Of a DNA stretch of 64,000 bases, positions 25,239 to 33,002 are shown one piece after another. Within the stretch, counting starts at the first letter, position 1. The number at the start of each line of letters is the position of its first letter. Source of the DNA: Paractinoplanes durhamensis (GTDB lineage Bacteria > Actinomycetota > Actinomycetes > Mycobacteriales > Micromonosporaceae); NCBI RefSeq assembly GCF_016862175.1, contig NZ_BOML01000013.1, forward strand, positions 1 to 64,000, written 5' to 3'. Made by a program: the position numbers and the translations under genes. Under the pieces are notes generated by a model. It searched no databases, was not told the origin of the DNA, and saw only the letters and a program-made list of their open reading frames with translations.

Positions 25239-26813
25239 TCATTTGACCGGCAGGTCCAGGTATGAACCGCCGGCGACGGTGATCGTGCCGGCGCTGTTGG
25301 CGTCGTAGTAGAGCGGGTCCACGGTGTCCACGACCAGGGTCAGCGAATGCCCGGCCGGCACGTCGTAGTTGACCGCGGACAGCGACACGTCCAGCGTCCG
25401 GCTGCCGGCCGTCCCGGACAGCCAGGTCGCCGGGGCGTGCGTGAGCAGCGCGGCGTTGCCGAGGCTGTCGAGGTCGTAGAGGTAGGCGACCAGCGACCCG
25501 TTCGCGGCCGTCCCGGTCAGGTTGAGGTGCACCTTCGGGATGCCGCGCACCTTCAGCGCGGTCGACGGCCGCTCGGCCGCCCAGACCCCGGCCCGGTTGC
25601 GGTCGACGAACGGCAGCCAGATCGTCGGCCGCAGCCCGGTGAACGCGCTGATGCCGTTGGTCAGCAGCACCACGCCGCCGTTCGCGACCGTGTCCAGGTC
25701 GTTCGGGAGGCTCTTCGACCAGCCGGTGGTGGGGCTGCCGCCGAGCAGGCCGGTGCCGTCGTACCAACGGATCGCGCCCAGGCCGTACCGCTTGGTGCTG
25801 GTGGTCTGCGCGCCCCAGCTGCTCCAGGTCTCGGCGGCGGCGTTGTCCGGCTTCAGGTAGACCTTGCCCGGCTGGGTGCCGTTGGCGTCGCTCTTGAGGT
25901 AGCGGTCGAACCAGCCGCGGACGCTGGTCCACACGTCGTTGGGCAGGCCGAGGATGCCGGTCAGCTCGGCGATGGCGTGGTCGCCGGGGCGCAGTTCGAG
26001 GCGCTTCGGGGTGGTGAGCTTGCCGTAGAAGTCGGCGAGCTGGTTGGGCGGGAAGAACGTGTCGCCCCACGCGTTGGCGATCATCACGGCCGGCGCGTTG
26101 GCGTTGATCCGGTCGAGGTAGGTGGCCGGCGAGCGGACCTTGGCCCACTCCATCACCGTGGCGATGTTCCGGTTCGCGGTGAAGTCGCCGAGCATCGTGG
26201 TCAGCTCGGCGCTCGGGTGCCCGACCAGCTGGGCGGCCAGGCCGAGCAGGCCGGCCGACTGCAGGTGCCGGGTCTGGTCGCTGTAGAGCGAGTAGTTCAG
26301 GTCGGTCCAGCCGCTGAGCATGGCGACCGCGCGGATCCGCTTGTCGAAGGCGGCGCCGAGCAGGCTGATCCCGGCGCCGTAGGAGACGCCGGCGGTGCCG
26401 AGCCGGGCCGGGTCGGCCGGGGTGTTGGCGAGCGTCCAGTCGAGCACCTTGGACAGGTCGGCCATGTCCGCGGGCCCCGCGGTGTCGATCTCGCCGCCGC
26501 TCGCCCACCAGCCGCGCGGGGTGTAGGAGACCACCACGTACCCGGCGGCGGCCATGCTGGTGGCCTGCGCGATGTACTCGACGTCGTTGAGGCCCCAGCT
26601 GGACGGGAAGACGACCGCCGGGTAGCTGCCGGCCGCGGCCGGGGCGACCACGTTGGCCTTGAGCGTCACGCCGTCGCCGGGGATGTCGACGAACTTGACG
26701 CCGGTGGTGGTGGCCGCGGCTGCGGCCGGGCCGGGAAGGCCGGCCCCGATCAGAACGATCGCCGCCAGGGTGGACAGCAGCCAGGCGAGCAGGGATGTGG
26801 GGCGCGGCACCAT
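25239..26813 (-). CDS. Exported CocE/NonD-type (X-Pro dipeptidyl-peptidase S15) hydrolase
   Basis: This protein of about 524 residues has an export signal (ending PAAAA), an alpha/beta-hydrolase core and a C-terminal jelly-roll like that of S15/CocE enzymes. Visible features are the nucleophile Ser in AGVSYGAG, Asp in NAWGDTFFPP, His in RPGDHAIAEL and the C-terminal block VPAGHSLTLVVDTVDP. It hydrolyses an ester or peptide outside the cell; the substrate is unknown. The ATG at 26813 is chosen because GAGGAG lies about 4 bp upstream. It is divergent from a TetR gene across a region with two operator-like palindromes. Confidence 0.88.
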   Translation of the reverse strand: MVPRPTSLLAWLLSTLAAIVLIGAGLPGPAAAAATTTGVKFVDIPGDGVTLKANVVAPAAAGSYPAVVFPSSWGLNDVEYIAQATSMAAAGYVVVSYTPRGWWASGGEIDTAGPADMADLSKVLDWTLANTPADPARLGTAGVSYGAGISLLGAAFDKRIRAVAMLSGWTDLNYSLYSDQTRHLQSAGLLGLAAQLVGHPSAELTTMLGDFTANRNIATVMEWAKVRSPATYLDRINANAPAVMIANAWGDTFFPPNQLADFYGKLTTPKRLELRPGDHAIAELTGILGLPNDVWTSVRGWFDRYLKSDANGTQPGKVYLKPDNAAAETWSSWGAQTTSTKRYGLGAIRWYDGTGLLGGSPTTGWSKSLPNDLDTVANGGVVLLTNGISAFTGLRPTIWLPFVDRNRAGVWAAERPSTALKVRGIPKVHLNLTGTAANGSLVAYLYDLDSLGNAALLTHAPATWLSGTAGSRTLDVSLSAVNYDVPAGHSLTLVVDTVDPLYYDANSAGTITVAGGSYLDLPVK

Positions 26814-26953
26814 GCGCACTCCTCGGGACGGACGGGCGCGACGAAACCTGGGTGGCTGGTGTCGCCGCGCCCGGAGGCGAGAGTGGGAGCTGTGCCGGAG
26901 CGCTCCGGTGCCGGGAGCGTAAGAGCAGGTACCGAGAATTTGAACTTCATGAC

Positions 26954-26983
26954 ATTATCGTTACTGGCAAGTAACGTTGGTCA
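26954..26983 (-). promoter_or_regulatory. Candidate promoter of the CocE-type gene
   Basis: On the minus strand TGACCA and GATAAT are 18 bp apart, and the whole spacer region contains the first TetR-like palindrome. The -35 match is only moderate; the -10 match is good. The next start codon on this strand is about 140 bp downstream. Confidence 0.4.
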
Positions 26984-27000
26984 CTTTACTGGTGAGTAAC
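26960..27000. promoter_or_regulatory. Two TetR-type operator palindromes
   Basis: GTTACTGGCAAGTAAC (26960-26975) and TTTACTGGTGAGTAAC (26985-27000) are near-identical 16-bp palindromes, core TTACTGGnnAGTAA, with centres 25 bp apart in the divergent region between the hydrolase and the TetR gene. Their position suits auto-repression and control of the hydrolase by the adjacent TetR protein. Confidence 0.75.
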
Positions 27001-27021
27001 CAATGTAAAGGGGAGGTCGCG

Positions 27022-27627
27022 GTGCTCTACGGTGCTCAGCCGGCGCGCCGCCGGGACGCGCAGCGCAATCGGACCGCCATCCTGCAGGCGGCGTGCGAGT
27101 TGATGGAAACCGACCAGAACAGCGTCCTGATGCCGGAGATCGCGCGCCGGGCCGGGATCGGCCAGGCCACCCTCTACCGCCACTTCCCCGACCGGACCGC
27201 CCTCGCGACCGCGGTCATCGGCTACCTCATCGATCAGCTCGAGCGCTGCGTGGCGGCCGGCCTCGAATCGCCGGCCACCTTCCGCACCGCGCTCAACGAG
27301 ATCCTGCGCGCCCAGGTCACCATGCGGCCCCTGGTGCAGCTCGCCCGGCGGCTCGACGCGGCCACCCGAGGACGGTTCCTGCGCCGCCTGGTCGGGGTTC
27401 TGGCCGAGCCGTTGCGGCGCGCGCAGGACTTCGGACACGTACGAGCCGATCTGGTCCCTGACGACCTGGTTCTGTTGTTCGGTATGGTCGAGGGCGTCGT
27501 CGAGGGTGCACGTAGCCATGCCGAGGCGGTGGCGGCCGCCGGCCGTTCCATCGACCTGGCACTAGACGGCGTATTCCGGCCCATTTCGTCGCCTTCCGAG
27601 GCGCCACTGCGGATTGGTAAGCTCTGA
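27022..27627 (+). CDS. TetR family transcriptional regulator
   Basis: The 201-residue protein has an N-terminal helix-turn-helix (RRDAQRNRTAILQAACELM, then MPEIARRAGIGQATLYRHFP, residues about 8-60) and a C-terminal ligand-binding helical domain with LVQLARRLDAATRGRFLRR. The GTG at 27022 has GGGGAGG 5 bp upstream. The divergent pair with the CocE-type hydrolase and the two palindromes in between suggest local control, with the inducer related to the hydrolase substrate. Confidence 0.92.
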   Translation: MLYGAQPARRRDAQRNRTAILQAACELMETDQNSVLMPEIARRAGIGQATLYRHFPDRTALATAVIGYLIDQLERCVAAGLESPATFRTALNEILRAQVTMRPLVQLARRLDAATRGRFLRRLVGVLAEPLRRAQDFGHVRADLVPDDLVLLFGMVEGVVEGARSHAEAVAAAGRSIDLALDGVFRPISSPSEAPLRIGKL

Positions 27628-27653
27628 TGTTCGACGAACAGGTGGGATAGTCG

Positions 27654-28964
27654 ATGAGCTCGCCCGATGCAGTGGTGCCCGAAACCGAGGCGCCGGAGTC
27701 CGTTCTGCCCGAGATCGCCCCGTCAACCGAAGCCGGTCCTCCACCGGAGGTAGCTGTTTCAACCGAGATCGCTCCTACGCCGGAGACCGCAGCCTCATCC
27801 GAGCCTGACGTCGCTCTGTCGCCGGAAAACGCCACTGCCCCTGAGCCCGCCGCCGATGAGCCTGATGCTCCCGATCCCGCTGCACCCGATCCTGCTGCAC
27901 CCGAGTCCGCCGCACCCGAGTCCGCTGCGCCTGATCCCGCCGCGGCCGCCCGTGAGGAAGCCTGGGCGGCCATCGAGAAGATCAAGGACGAGGACGGGGT
28001 CGTGCGCGGTCCGGTCACCGAGGCCGTCAAGGGTGGCCTGATCCTCGACATCGGCATGCGCGGCTTCCTGCCCGCCTCGCTGGTCGAGATGCGCCGCGTC
28101 CGCGACCTGCGACCGTACGTCGGCCGCGAGCTCGAAGCCAAGATCATCGAGCTGGACAAGGCACGTAACAACGTGGTCCTGTCCCGCCGCGCCTGGCTGG
28201 AGCAGCACCGCACCGAGTCGCGCACCGGCCTGTTCGAGCGCCTCGCCAAGGGCCAGGTCCGCAAGGGCGTGGTCTCGTCGATCGTCGCCTTCGGCGCGTT
28301 CGTCGACCTCGGCGGCGTCGACGGCCTCGTGCACGTGTCCGAGCTGTCCTGGCGGCACGTCGACCACCCGTCCGAGGTGGTGCGGGTCGGCCAGGAGGTC
28401 GAGGTCGAGGTGCTCGACGTCAACCAGGAGCGCAAGCGGGTGTCGCTCTCGCTGAAGGCGACCCAGGAAGACCCGTGGCGGCACTTCGCGCGGACCCACC
28501 AGATCGGCCAGATCGTGCCCGGCCGGATCACCAAGCTGGTGCCGTTCGGCGCGTTCGTCCAGGTCGACGACGGCATCGAGGGTCTGGTGCACATCTCCGA
28601 GCTGGCCGGCGGTCACATCGAGTCCCCCGAGCAGGTCGTGCAGACCGCCGACGTGGTCTTCGTCCGGGTGATCGACATCGACCTGGAGCGGCGGCGCATC
28701 TCGCTGTCGCTGCGCCAGGCGACCGAGGCCTACCAGGAGGGCGACGAGAACTTCGACCCGACGCTCTACGGGATGGCCGCCACCTACGACAACGACGGCA
28801 ACTACATCTACCCCGAGGGCTTCGACCCGGAGACCGGCGATTGGCGCGAGGGGTACGACGAGCAGCGCGACGCCTGGGAGCAGCAGTACTCGGACGCTCG
28901 TGAGCGCTGGGAGGCGCACGGCCGTCAGGTGCTGGCCGGGCGTGAGGCGGGCCTGGGCCTGTAG
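27654..28964 (+). CDS. S1-domain RNA-binding protein (RpsA-like, first S1 domain replaced by acidic Pro/Ala tail)
   Basis: The 436-residue protein resembles actinobacterial ribosomal protein S1 over residues 100-436. One S1-like domain is at about 115-180 (GPVTEAVKGGLILDIGMRGF), a second at 203-270 (GVVSSIVAFGAFVDLGGVDG) and a third at 288-355 (GRITKLVPFGAFVQVDDGIEG). The C-terminal signature ENFDPTLYGMAATYD with YIYPEGFDPETGDW matches RpsA. The usual first S1 domain is absent; residues 1-100 are instead a Pro/Ala/Glu/Ser low-complexity region with imperfect PDPAAPESAA repeats. It may be an RpsA paralogue acting on translation or mRNA, rather than the housekeeping S1. The start has GGTGGGA upstream. 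Confidence 0.88.
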   Translation: MSSPDAVVPETEAPESVLPEIAPSTEAGPPPEVAVSTEIAPTPETAASSEPDVALSPENATAPEPAADEPDAPDPAAPDPAAPESAAPESAAPDPAAAAREEAWAAIEKIKDEDGVVRGPVTEAVKGGLILDIGMRGFLPASLVEMRRVRDLRPYVGRELEAKIIELDKARNNVVLSRRAWLEQHRTESRTGLFERLAKGQVRKGVVSSIVAFGAFVDLGGVDGLVHVSELSWRHVDHPSEVVRVGQEVEVEVLDVNQERKRVSLSLKATQEDPWRHFARTHQIGQIVPGRITKLVPFGAFVQVDDGIEGLVHISELAGGHIESPEQVVQTADVVFVRVIDIDLERRRISLSLRQATEAYQEGDENFDPTLYGMAATYDNDGNYIYPEGFDPETGDWREGYDEQRDAWEQQYSDARERWEAHGRQVLAGREAGLGL

Positions 28965-28993
28965 CGACGGACGGCTGTGGGAGTCTCGGGAGC

Positions 28994-30625
28994 ATGGCTG
29001 GTGACTGGTTTGCCGATGCGGTGCTCTACGAGATCTACCCGCAGTCGTTCGCCGACTCCGACGGCGACGGGGTCGGCGACCTGCGCGGGGTGATCGACCG
29101 GCTCGACCACATCGCCTCGCTCGGGGTGACGGTGATCTGGTTCAACCCGTGCTTCGCGTCGCCGTTCGTCGACGCCGGCTACGACGTGTCCGACTACCTG
29201 GCGATCGCGCCGCGTTACGGCAGCAACGACGACATGGTGGAGCTCGTCACCAAGGCCGGGCGGCGCGGCATCCGGATCATGCTCGACCTGGTCGCGGGCC
29301 ACACGTCGATCGAGCATGAGTGGTTCCGCACGGAGGTCGCCGCGGACGGGCCGGACCCGGACGGCGACCGCTACATCTGGTGCGAAGAGCTGCCGGCGAG
29401 CGGCTGGGGCCGGGCGATGCCAGGCACGCCGGCCTGGGTGCCGTCGCCGGGGCCGCGCCCGGGGTATTACCTGAAGAACTTCTACGACGAGCAGCCCGCG
29501 CTCAACTTCGGCTGGGTCGCCCGGGCCGGGAGCACGCCGGAGCCGTGGCGGGACGCGGTCGACGCGCCCGGGCCGCGCAAAAACGTGCAGGCGCTGCAGG
29601 ACATCATCGGGTTCTGGCTGGCCAAGGGCGTGGCCGGGTTCCGGGTGGACATGGCGTTCTCGCTCGTCAAGGACGAACTGTGGGACGAGGGCCTGGCCGA
29701 GACGGCGGCGATCTGGCGCGAGATCCGGGGATGGCTGGATGAGGCGTACCCGGAAGCGGTTCTGATCCCGGAGGGCAATGAACCGCGGACCGGCAAGCCG
29801 TTCGCGTTCGACGCCGATTTCTTCCTGGTGATCAAGGATGCGCACGCGAGCCTGTTCGACAACCACGCGGCGGGCCTGCTGCCGTTCCAGGCGCCGCGGG
29901 AGCCGTTCTTCGACGCCGCCGGGCTGGGCAGCACCCGGCCGTTCCTGGACGCCTGGGCGGCGGCCCGGGCGGCCGATCCGGCGCGGCCGATCGTGCTCGC
30001 CACCGCCGACCACGACTTCGACCGGCTGCGGGTCGGCGGGCGCACCGAGGAGCAACTGCGGGCGGCCCTGGTCTTCCTGTTCACCTGGGGCAGCGTGCCG
30101 TGCCTGTACTACGGCGACGAGATCGGCATGCGCTACCTGCCGGACATGCCGGACGTGGAGGGGGCGATCTGCAATCCGGGCTACAACCGGGCCGGCTGCC
30201 GCACCCCGATGCAGTGGGATGACGGGCCCAACGCGGGCTTCTCCACGGCCGGGGCCGACAGGTTGTACCTTCCGGTCGATCCGGACCCGCAGCGGCCGAA
30301 TGTGGCGGCGCAGGAGGCCGACCCGGCGTCGACGCTGCACTTCGTCCGCGAGCTGATCGCCCTGCGGCACGCCAACCCGGCGCTGCGGACCCGGGCGTCG
30401 ATCGAGGTGATCAGCGAGGGCTACCCCTTCGCGTACGTCCGGGGCGGCACCCACCTGGTGGTGGTGAACCCCCGCCGGGAGCCGGCGACGCTGGTGGCGC
30501 CCCCGGCCACGCCGCTGTTCGCCGACGGGATCGAGCGGACCGCCGACGGGCTCAGCGTGGCAGGGTTTGCCTACGGGATCCTGACGCTCGCAGGTGATGA
30601 CGGAGGTCCCGGGTCTCGCCGGTGA
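28994..30625 (+). CDS. GH13 alpha-glucosidase / trehalose synthase-like enzyme
   Basis: The 543-residue cytoplasmic enzyme of the alpha-amylase superfamily starts WFADAVLYEIYPQSFADSDG, typical of oligo-1,6-glucosidase and trehalose-synthase-like enzymes. Catalytic groups are Asp in GFRVDMAFS, Glu in VLIPEGNEP and Asp in ATADHDFDRL; PCLYYGDEIGM and TPMQWDD are also present. It probably acts on short alpha-glucosides; the exact specificity is uncertain. Its last 74 bp overlap antisense with the end of the SpoIIE-type phosphatase gene. Confidence 0.88.
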   Translation: MAGDWFADAVLYEIYPQSFADSDGDGVGDLRGVIDRLDHIASLGVTVIWFNPCFASPFVDAGYDVSDYLAIAPRYGSNDDMVELVTKAGRRGIRIMLDLVAGHTSIEHEWFRTEVAADGPDPDGDRYIWCEELPASGWGRAMPGTPAWVPSPGPRPGYYLKNFYDEQPALNFGWVARAGSTPEPWRDAVDAPGPRKNVQALQDIIGFWLAKGVAGFRVDMAFSLVKDELWDEGLAETAAIWREIRGWLDEAYPEAVLIPEGNEPRTGKPFAFDADFFLVIKDAHASLFDNHAAGLLPFQAPREPFFDAAGLGSTRPFLDAWAAARAADPARPIVLATADHDFDRLRVGGRTEEQLRAALVFLFTWGSVPCLYYGDEIGMRYLPDMPDVEGAICNPGYNRAGCRTPMQWDDGPNAGFSTAGADRLYLPVDPDPQRPNVAAQEADPASTLHFVRELIALRHANPALRTRASIEVISEGYPFAYVRGGTHLVVVNPRREPATLVAPPATPLFADGIERTADGLSVAGFAYGILTLAGDDGGPGSRR

Positions 30626-32345
30626 CCGGGCGGGCGGCCAGGATGCACGTGTCGTCGTCCGGGTTGGCCTGCTGCAGGCGCGCCAGGAGCTGCGCGAGGG
30701 GCTGCTGCGGGGAGGCGTGCACCGCGTCGTCGACCGTGCGGATCACGTGCGCCAGGCCGTCGTCGGGGCCGCGGTGCCGGTGCTCGACCAGGCCGTCGGT
30801 GTAGAGCAGCAGCAGGTCGCCGATCCGGAACGGGAGCCGCTGGGTCGGGTAGACGGCGTCGTCGACGACGCCCAGGATCGGGCCCGGCGGGCGTTCGAGG
30901 GGCACGGTGCGGCCGCCCCGGCTCAGCAGCGGCGGCGGGTGGCCGGCCTGCGCCCAGGTGATCTCGCCGGCGGTCGGGTCGAAACGGCAGACCACCGCGG
31001 TCGCGGACAGCTCCGGGTTCTCCCGCTCCAGCTCGCAGGTCAGCCGGTTGAGGTGGCCGAGGAGGATGCCCGGGTCGCCGGTGGTGACCGCCAGGGCGCG
31101 CAGGGCGTGCCGCAGCTGGGCCATGGTGGTGGCGGCCGGGGTGCCGTGCCCGGCGACGTCACCGACGGCCAGGAGCACCGAGCCGTCGCGCAGGCGGGTC
31201 GCTTGATACCAATCCCCGCCGACGAAGCTCTCCTGGCCGGCCGGCAGGTAGCGCAGCGCCACCTTCAGGCCGGGCAGCTCGATCGGCTGCTCCGGGATCG
31301 GCAGGATGATCCGCTGCAGGCGGCCGGCCAGGTCGTGCTCGTCGGCCAGCTGCTGCTCGACCTCGGCGAGGCGGCGGGTGTCATTTTCCCGGTCGGTGAC
31401 GTCCTGCACGATCGCGTAGACCCGCAGCGGGCGGCCGGCCGCGTCGCGGACCGCGTCGGCGACCGTGCGCAGCTGCTTGGCCCGGCCGCCGGTGGCCACC
31501 CGGACCGTGACGTCCACCTGGGACGCGTGGTCGTAGGCGTCGAGGGCGGCCCGGATCATGGTGGCGTCGCCCGGCTCGATCAGCGCGTCGGTCTCGGCCG
31601 CGGTCAGCGGGCCGAGCCGCGGGTCGCGGTCGTAGATCCGGTACATGTTTTCCGACCAGAACACATCGCCGGTGACCAGGTCCCACTCGCCCCAGCCGAG
31701 GTTGGCGAACTGGTCGATCTCGTCGAGTTTGGACCAGCTCAGCAGCAGCCCGTGGCCGAGCCGGTGGGCCCGGACGGTGTAGTGGCCGCCGCCGTAGCGG
31801 AACGGGCCGACCGCGGCGGGGCAGCCGGACTCCAGGACGTCCTGATAGACGTCCCAGCCCGCCGGGAACTGGCCGCTGGCCCGCTCGCCGATCAGCTGCC
31901 GGCCGCGGCGACCGTCCGGTGTGGCCGCGCCGGGGCTGGCCGCCTGCCAGATCAGGTCGACGATCCGGCCCGCGGAGTCACGCTCCGCGGTCAGGTAGCC
32001 ACACATTCCGGGGGTGCGGTCGAGCACCCGCTGCACGAGGGACACCCAGGGGGTGAACCGGCGGACCGGCGCCGGGCGGGCCGGGACCGGGGCGGTCAGG
32101 GCGGCCGCGACCATCTGCGGGACGGCGGCCGGCGACTCCGCCACGGCCGACGCGACATCGAGGACCCGGATCACTCCGGCGGCCACCTCGGCCATGCCGC
32201 GGTGCTGGTCAGCGGCCATCCGCAGCAGGTGGCCGTGGGCCTCGGAAAGGCGGCAGCGGGACCGGCCGGCGAGCAGTCCGACCGCGCGTTCGATGAGGAC
32301 ACGATCGGCCTCGGAAGTGCTCAGCGTGCTCACGGCGTGACTCAC
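30552..32345 (-). CDS. ANTAR-PAS-SpoIIE (PP2C) regulatory phosphatase
   Basis: The 597-residue signalling protein has an N-terminal ANTAR-like helical domain (about 12-60, RVLIERAVGLLAGRSRC), a sensory region, a PAS domain (about 215-320, FANLGWGEWDLVTGDVFW) and a SpoIIE/RsbU-type PP2C domain (about 345-565). The metal-binding aspartates are in GGDWYQATR, AVGDVAGHG, LYTDGLVE and DDDTCILA. Such proteins dephosphorylate anti-anti-sigma factors and so switch partner sigma factors; the partner is not encoded nearby. The 3' end overlaps the convergent GH13 gene by 74 bp. Confidence 0.9.
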   Translation of the reverse strand: MSHAVSTLSTSEADRVLIERAVGLLAGRSRCRLSEAHGHLLRMAADQHRGMAEVAAGVIRVLDVASAVAESPAAVPQMVAAALTAPVPARPAPVRRFTPWVSLVQRVLDRTPGMCGYLTAERDSAGRIVDLIWQAASPGAATPDGRRGRQLIGERASGQFPAGWDVYQDVLESGCPAAVGPFRYGGGHYTVRAHRLGHGLLLSWSKLDEIDQFANLGWGEWDLVTGDVFWSENMYRIYDRDPRLGPLTAAETDALIEPGDATMIRAALDAYDHASQVDVTVRVATGGRAKQLRTVADAVRDAAGRPLRVYAIVQDVTDRENDTRRLAEVEQQLADEHDLAGRLQRIILPIPEQPIELPGLKVALRYLPAGQESFVGGDWYQATRLRDGSVLLAVGDVAGHGTPAATTMAQLRHALRALAVTTGDPGILLGHLNRLTCELERENPELSATAVVCRFDPTAGEITWAQAGHPPPLLSRGGRTVPLERPPGPILGVVDDAVYPTQRLPFRIGDLLLLYTDGLVEHRHRGPDDGLAHVIRTVDDAVHASPQQPLAQLLARLQQANPDDDTCILAARPVTGETRDLRHHLRASGSRRQTLPR

Positions 32346-32479
32346 CCCGCACCTCCCCGACGTCCCGTTCCGGCTACCGGCCTCATTGGTACGTCAGCGA
32401 ACGGTCGATCGTCATCGGCCGTTCATCCGGGCTCTGTCGGACCTGCGGTGCTACTCGCTGCACATCACCCGAAAGGGGC

Positions 32480-32794
32480 TCAGATCTCGAAAAGCTCGCG
32501 GATCGCCTCGGTCAGGCGGACCATGCTGGCGCCGGTGACCATGCCGATGCGCTCCGCACCGATCTCGGCCGGGAGCCGCCGCATCCGGTTGACCACGACC
32601 ACGCCGGTGATCGGATCCTGCTCGGAGAGGGCCACCGCGTACGGCGGGAGCTCGGTGGAGCCGCGCTGGCGCACGATCGGCGCGCAGAACGGCGACGCGT
32701 TCTTCCGTTCGTTGTAGCTGTCGCCGGACAGCACGAGGACCCGGTAGCGCAGGTCGGTGCGGTTGCCGATGGTCCAGATCTCGCCCCGCCGCAT
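32480..32794 (-). CDS. PemK/MazF-family toxin-like protein
   Basis: The 104-residue protein starts MRRGEIWTIG and continues RVLVLSGDSYNERKNASPFCAPI and GVVVVNRMRRLPAEIG, the strand pattern of the PemK/MazF (CcdB-like) fold. MazF enzymes cut mRNA; catalytic residues cannot be checked reliably here. No antitoxin-like small gene lies directly up- or downstream, so it looks solitary. The ATG at 32794 is set by the family N-terminus; longer in-frame readings upstream are unconserved. Confidence 0.75.
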   Translation of the reverse strand: MRRGEIWTIGNRTDLRYRVLVLSGDSYNERKNASPFCAPIVRQRGSTELPPYAVALSEQDPITGVVVVNRMRRLPAEIGAERIGMVTGASMVRLTEAIRELFEI

Positions 32795-32928
32795 CTCAGC
32801 GCATCCGAGCGGGCATGCGGGCGGGCATGCGGGCAGCGGCACGCGAAGGCATGCCGATGAGGGTACCGCCGCCCGGATCTTAGGTGTCGCGCAGGCTGCG
32901 GCGCGCCGGAAAGCCGTTTCCGCTCCCT

Positions 32929-32949
32929 GGGGATCGAACCAAGATCCCC
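32929..32949 (+). promoter_or_regulatory. Leader hairpin upstream of gnd
   Basis: GGGGATC-GAACCAA-GATCCCC forms a perfect 7-bp stem with a 7-nt loop, 53 bp before the gnd start, followed by a C-rich run and by TAACAAT at 32963-32969, which could be a -10 box. It may be an operator, or a leader structure if transcription starts further upstream. Confidence 0.35.
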
Positions 32950-33002
32950 CTCCCCCCGTAGGTAACAATGAGTGCGTTGAAGGCCGCTAGGGAAGGACGT
33001 CA

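Noticed and set aside
32920..32960. tRNA-like words (GGTTCGATCCCC on the minus strand) upstream of gnd
   Set aside because: The TTCGA loop has no matching 5-bp T stem, and no anticodon or acceptor arm can be drawn; it is only a 7-bp hairpin.
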